A DNA stretch of 35,204 nucleotides from Anaerolineae bacterium. GTDB taxonomy: Bacteria; Chloroflexota; Anaerolineae; Promineifilales; Promineifilaceae. Positions within the stretch are counted from its first letter, which is position 1; each line of letters begins with the position of its first letter. Under the pieces are notes generated by a model. It ran no database searches and was not told the origin of the DNA. It saw nothing but the letters and a program-made list of their open reading frames with translations. Positions 33,727 to 35,204 of the stretch are shown piece after piece. The position numbers and the translations under genes were made by a program. Location of the stretch: contig JAHDWL010000032.1 of NCBI GenBank assembly GCA_023384355.1, positions 1 to 35,204 on the forward strand, in the 5' to 3' direction.

Positions 33727-33765
33727 CTTGTTCCTCCGTATTATCTATGTAACTTCTGAAATCTT

Positions 33766-33793
33766 GAGGCTGCTCGCCTCGGCCGAAAAGCCG
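33766..33793 (-). promoter_or_regulatory. Structured rpsO leader (possible S15 autoregulation site)
   Basis: Two adjacent hairpins in the rpsO leader: CGGC/GCCG (33780-33783 with 33790-33793, loop of 6) and GAGGC/GCCTC (33766-33770 with 33776-33780, loop of 5); they share one base, so only one can be full length. Stacked or junction helices with a G-C/G-U pair are what S15 binds in known leaders. Confidence 0.35.
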
Positions 33794-33830
33794 TCGTGCC
33801 GATAACGTCGTACCTTTCCGCCAAACAAGT

Positions 33831-33858
33831 ATTATAGCTGAGGATCGCCTAATGGCAA
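33831..33858 (-). promoter_or_regulatory. Sigma70-like promoter of rpsO
   Basis: On the minus strand TTGCCA (33853-33858; five of six consensus bases) is 16 bases from a perfect TATAAT (33831-33836). Start expected near 33824. Confidence 0.65.
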
Positions 33859-33901
33859 CTGCCGCGCGGCGTTTTCTTAGCTGTGGGCACCTTCCATGGT
33901 C

Positions 33902-35071
33902 TCACGCCACCAATATCTCTGTTTCAATACCGGCTTCACTCAACATGCGCCCTATCTCGTCCCGATAGTTGCCGTTCATGATGATGACAAAATCAGGCTT
34001 AAGGGCGGGCAATTCTGTAGGAGAGATAATGAGTTGGCCGGTTCCAGCCACATATTTTCCCTGCTTGCGAGGATTGATATCCACCACCGCCAGAATTTCT
34101 TCGCCGGTGTTGAGCGCGTTCAGAAACGTGACGCCTTTCGATCCCGCGCCCCAGATGACGCCTCGTTTGCCGGCGGCCGCCATAGAGCCGAGCACCTCGC
34201 GCCATTCCTCGCGCTTGGCGCGATAGCCGGTCGCGAATGCGACGGCGTCAGATGTCAAAGTGGCAAGGTCATCCGAATAATCACGCGCTGCGCTCTCTCC
34301 ATCATCAGGGACGGCCTCGATCGTCAAAAACTGGCCGCCGAAGACCTCGTTGACCGCCAGGACGCGAAAGCCGTGCTTGCGAAACAGAAAGGCCAGGGAG
34401 TACGGGCTGAAATATGAGCAATGTTCGTAAATGATATCCCAGATGCCGCCTTGGCGAAGAGTCCAGAGGGAGTTGGGCACTTCGAAAAAGACGACTGATT
34501 TCTGGTCTCCCACCGCCCGGCGAACTTGACTGATGAAGGCGTCAGGATCCTCGATATGCTCCAAAACGTGACGGCAAACGATGAGATCAGCCCGTTGATG
34601 CGTGTATTTCTCGGAGTAGAAATCCTGAACAAAGGTCACATTAGGCGCGGTGTAGCCGGGTTCAGGTACGTAGCTCGGATCGTAACCCCACCCGCGGTTG
34701 CCGGTCTTCGCGCACAGCATGATGAGGAAGTCGCCCTTGCCGGCTCCGATCTCGACGATGTCCTTATCATGGAGATCGTACTTTTCGATCAACCCATCCG
34801 CCAGCGCGGTCGCATACTCCTGGAATCGGGGCGAGAAGTGGAGCGAATTCTCGTACTCCTGGGTGTACTCCATGACCGAAGGATCGAAGTCAAGGTTATA
34901 GGTGTGCCCACAAGATGGGAAATAGCCCAGACGGATATCGCCGCGAGGTGCGCTGAGCGCCGCTTCGCGCGTCGGCCAAAGCACATTGCAATGCACCGGC
35001 ACCTGCTTCATTTCGATTAGAGGCAACACCTCTGATTCGGGACAGACAGGAAGGTTCTTGTTTTGATTCAT
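33902..35071 (-). CDS. SAM-dependent C-methyltransferase-like protein
   Basis: A 389-residue class I methyltransferase with a C-terminal domain of the C-methyltransferase type (as in sugar C-methyltransferases of the TylC3/NovU group). SAM-binding motif I is VEIGAGKGDF (about residues 106-115), motif IV the VCRHVLEHIEDP stretch. The C-terminal third has a Rossmann-like GAGSKGVTFLN and ends with KPDFVIIMNGNYRDEI. The acceptor is unknown; nucleotide-sugar methylation is a guess. The usual N-terminal zinc-binding CxxC pairs of the family are reduced to scattered cysteines. The ATG at 35071 is two bases after the stop of a paralogue, so it belongs to a longer operon extending beyond the window. 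Confidence 0.8.
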   Translation of the reverse strand: MNQNKNLPVCPESEVLPLIEMKQVPVHCNVLWPTREAALSAPRGDIRLGYFPSCGHTYNLDFDPSVMEYTQEYENSLHFSPRFQEYATALADGLIEKYDLHDKDIVEIGAGKGDFLIMLCAKTGNRGWGYDPSYVPEPGYTAPNVTFVQDFYSEKYTHQRADLIVCRHVLEHIEDPDAFISQVRRAVGDQKSVVFFEVPNSLWTLRQGGIWDIIYEHCSYFSPYSLAFLFRKHGFRVLAVNEVFGGQFLTIEAVPDDGESAARDYSDDLATLTSDAVAFATGYRAKREEWREVLGSMAAAGKRGVIWGAGSKGVTFLNALNTGEEILAVVDINPRKQGKYVAGTGQLIISPTELPALKPDFVIIMNGNYRDEIGRMLSEAGIETEILVA

Positions 35072-35073
35072 CT

Positions 35074-35204
35074 CTAGAGTGTGCGGATTTCGGGGGAAAG
35101 ACCCATAGCAGCCAGATCGCGGGTAATCTCTTCCCGATATACGGGGTTCATGATTATCACCACGTCGGGGCGATACTCTTTTAAAAACGATGGGGCGACG
35201 ATTT
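35074..35204 (-). CDS. C-terminal end of a paralogous methyltransferase (truncated by the window)
   Basis: The last 43 residues of a protein whose start lies outside the window. The tail RPDVVIIMNPVYREEI parallels KPDFVIIMNGNYRDEI at the end of the next gene, and the following DLAAMGLSPEI parallels MLSEAGIETEI. It is therefore a tandem paralogue of the 33902-35071 gene. The TAG at 35074-35076 is two bases from the next ATG. Confidence 0.75.
   Translation of the reverse strand, partial: IVAPSFLKEYRPDVVIIMNPVYREEITRDLAAMGLSPEIRTL

Noticed and set aside
1-35204. CRISPR arrays, insertion sequences, phage genes, rRNA
   Set aside because: No regularly spaced repeats, transposase or phage motifs, or rRNA sequences were seen on either strand; tRNAs were looked for by eye only and none was recognised.

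Overview
The window is bacterial, GC-rich and densely coded on both strands, with no phage, transposon or CRISPR signature. The gene set suggests a member of the Chloroflexota (Anaerolineae/Caldilineae/Ardenticatenia type): a MoxR-DUF58-DUF4129 operon, LysM-linked secreted glycoside hydrolases, a YitJ-type fused homocysteine methyltransferase/methylenetetrahydrofolate reductase, a cystathionine beta-synthase with a C-terminal CBS pair, and a DsbA-cyclophilin lipoprotein. This placement is an inference from gene content. No rRNA, and no tRNA I could recognise, is present to test it.

Layout. Positions 60-2789 (minus) hold CBS-domain protein -> FprA-like ferredoxin-NADP reductase -> tandem RNase HI. 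A LysM glycoside hydrolase (2914-4314, minus) diverges from a plus-strand operon at 4481-9917: cystathionine beta-synthase, MoxR ATPase, DUF58 protein and DUF4129 membrane protein. pyrG (9995-11608, minus) has a terminator-like hairpin fused to its ribosome-binding site and diverges from a short-chain dehydrogenase (11876-12637). Next come a MOSC/EamA pair, a SanA-like protein, an FAD amine-oxidase-like protein with a membrane-anchored glycoside hydrolase, and a UvrD-family helicase (17840-20191). A broken zwf (20203-21675), the methionine/folate fusion gene, an LCP-family protein and moaA follow. From 35204 back to 26194 everything is on the minus strand: two tandem methyltransferase paralogues, rpsO, pnp, a DsbA-cyclophilin lipoprotein, a GH63-like hydrolase, an EEP-family nuclease/phosphatase and a polyprenyl-phosphate-type glycosyltransferase.

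The most striking item is the gene at 29579-30841. Two apparently separate reading frames are in the same frame and are separated only by one TGA. That TGA sits exactly where the first cysteine of a thioredoxin-fold CxxC motif belongs (U-P-G-C), and a hairpin follows about 10 nt later. I read it as a selenocysteine-containing DsbA-like domain fused to a cyclophilin-type prolyl isomerase on a lipoprotein anchor. Other notable items are the pyrG attenuator candidate, a tandem RNase H whose second domain has lost its catalytic residues, and a zwf with two in-frame stops explained by two compensating indels.

Functional themes: envelope and exopolysaccharide work (two clan-A-like glycoside hydrolases, GH63-like enzyme, glycosyltransferase, LCP, SanA-like, LysM), sulfur and one-carbon metabolism (cystathionine beta-synthase, methionine/MTHFR fusion), RNA maintenance (rpsO-pnp, RNase H) and redox (FprA, G6PDH, DsbA-like protein). 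Intergenic spaces are all under 300 bases. Recognisable promoters are sigma70-like, with TTGCC-type -35 boxes and TATAAT -10 boxes.
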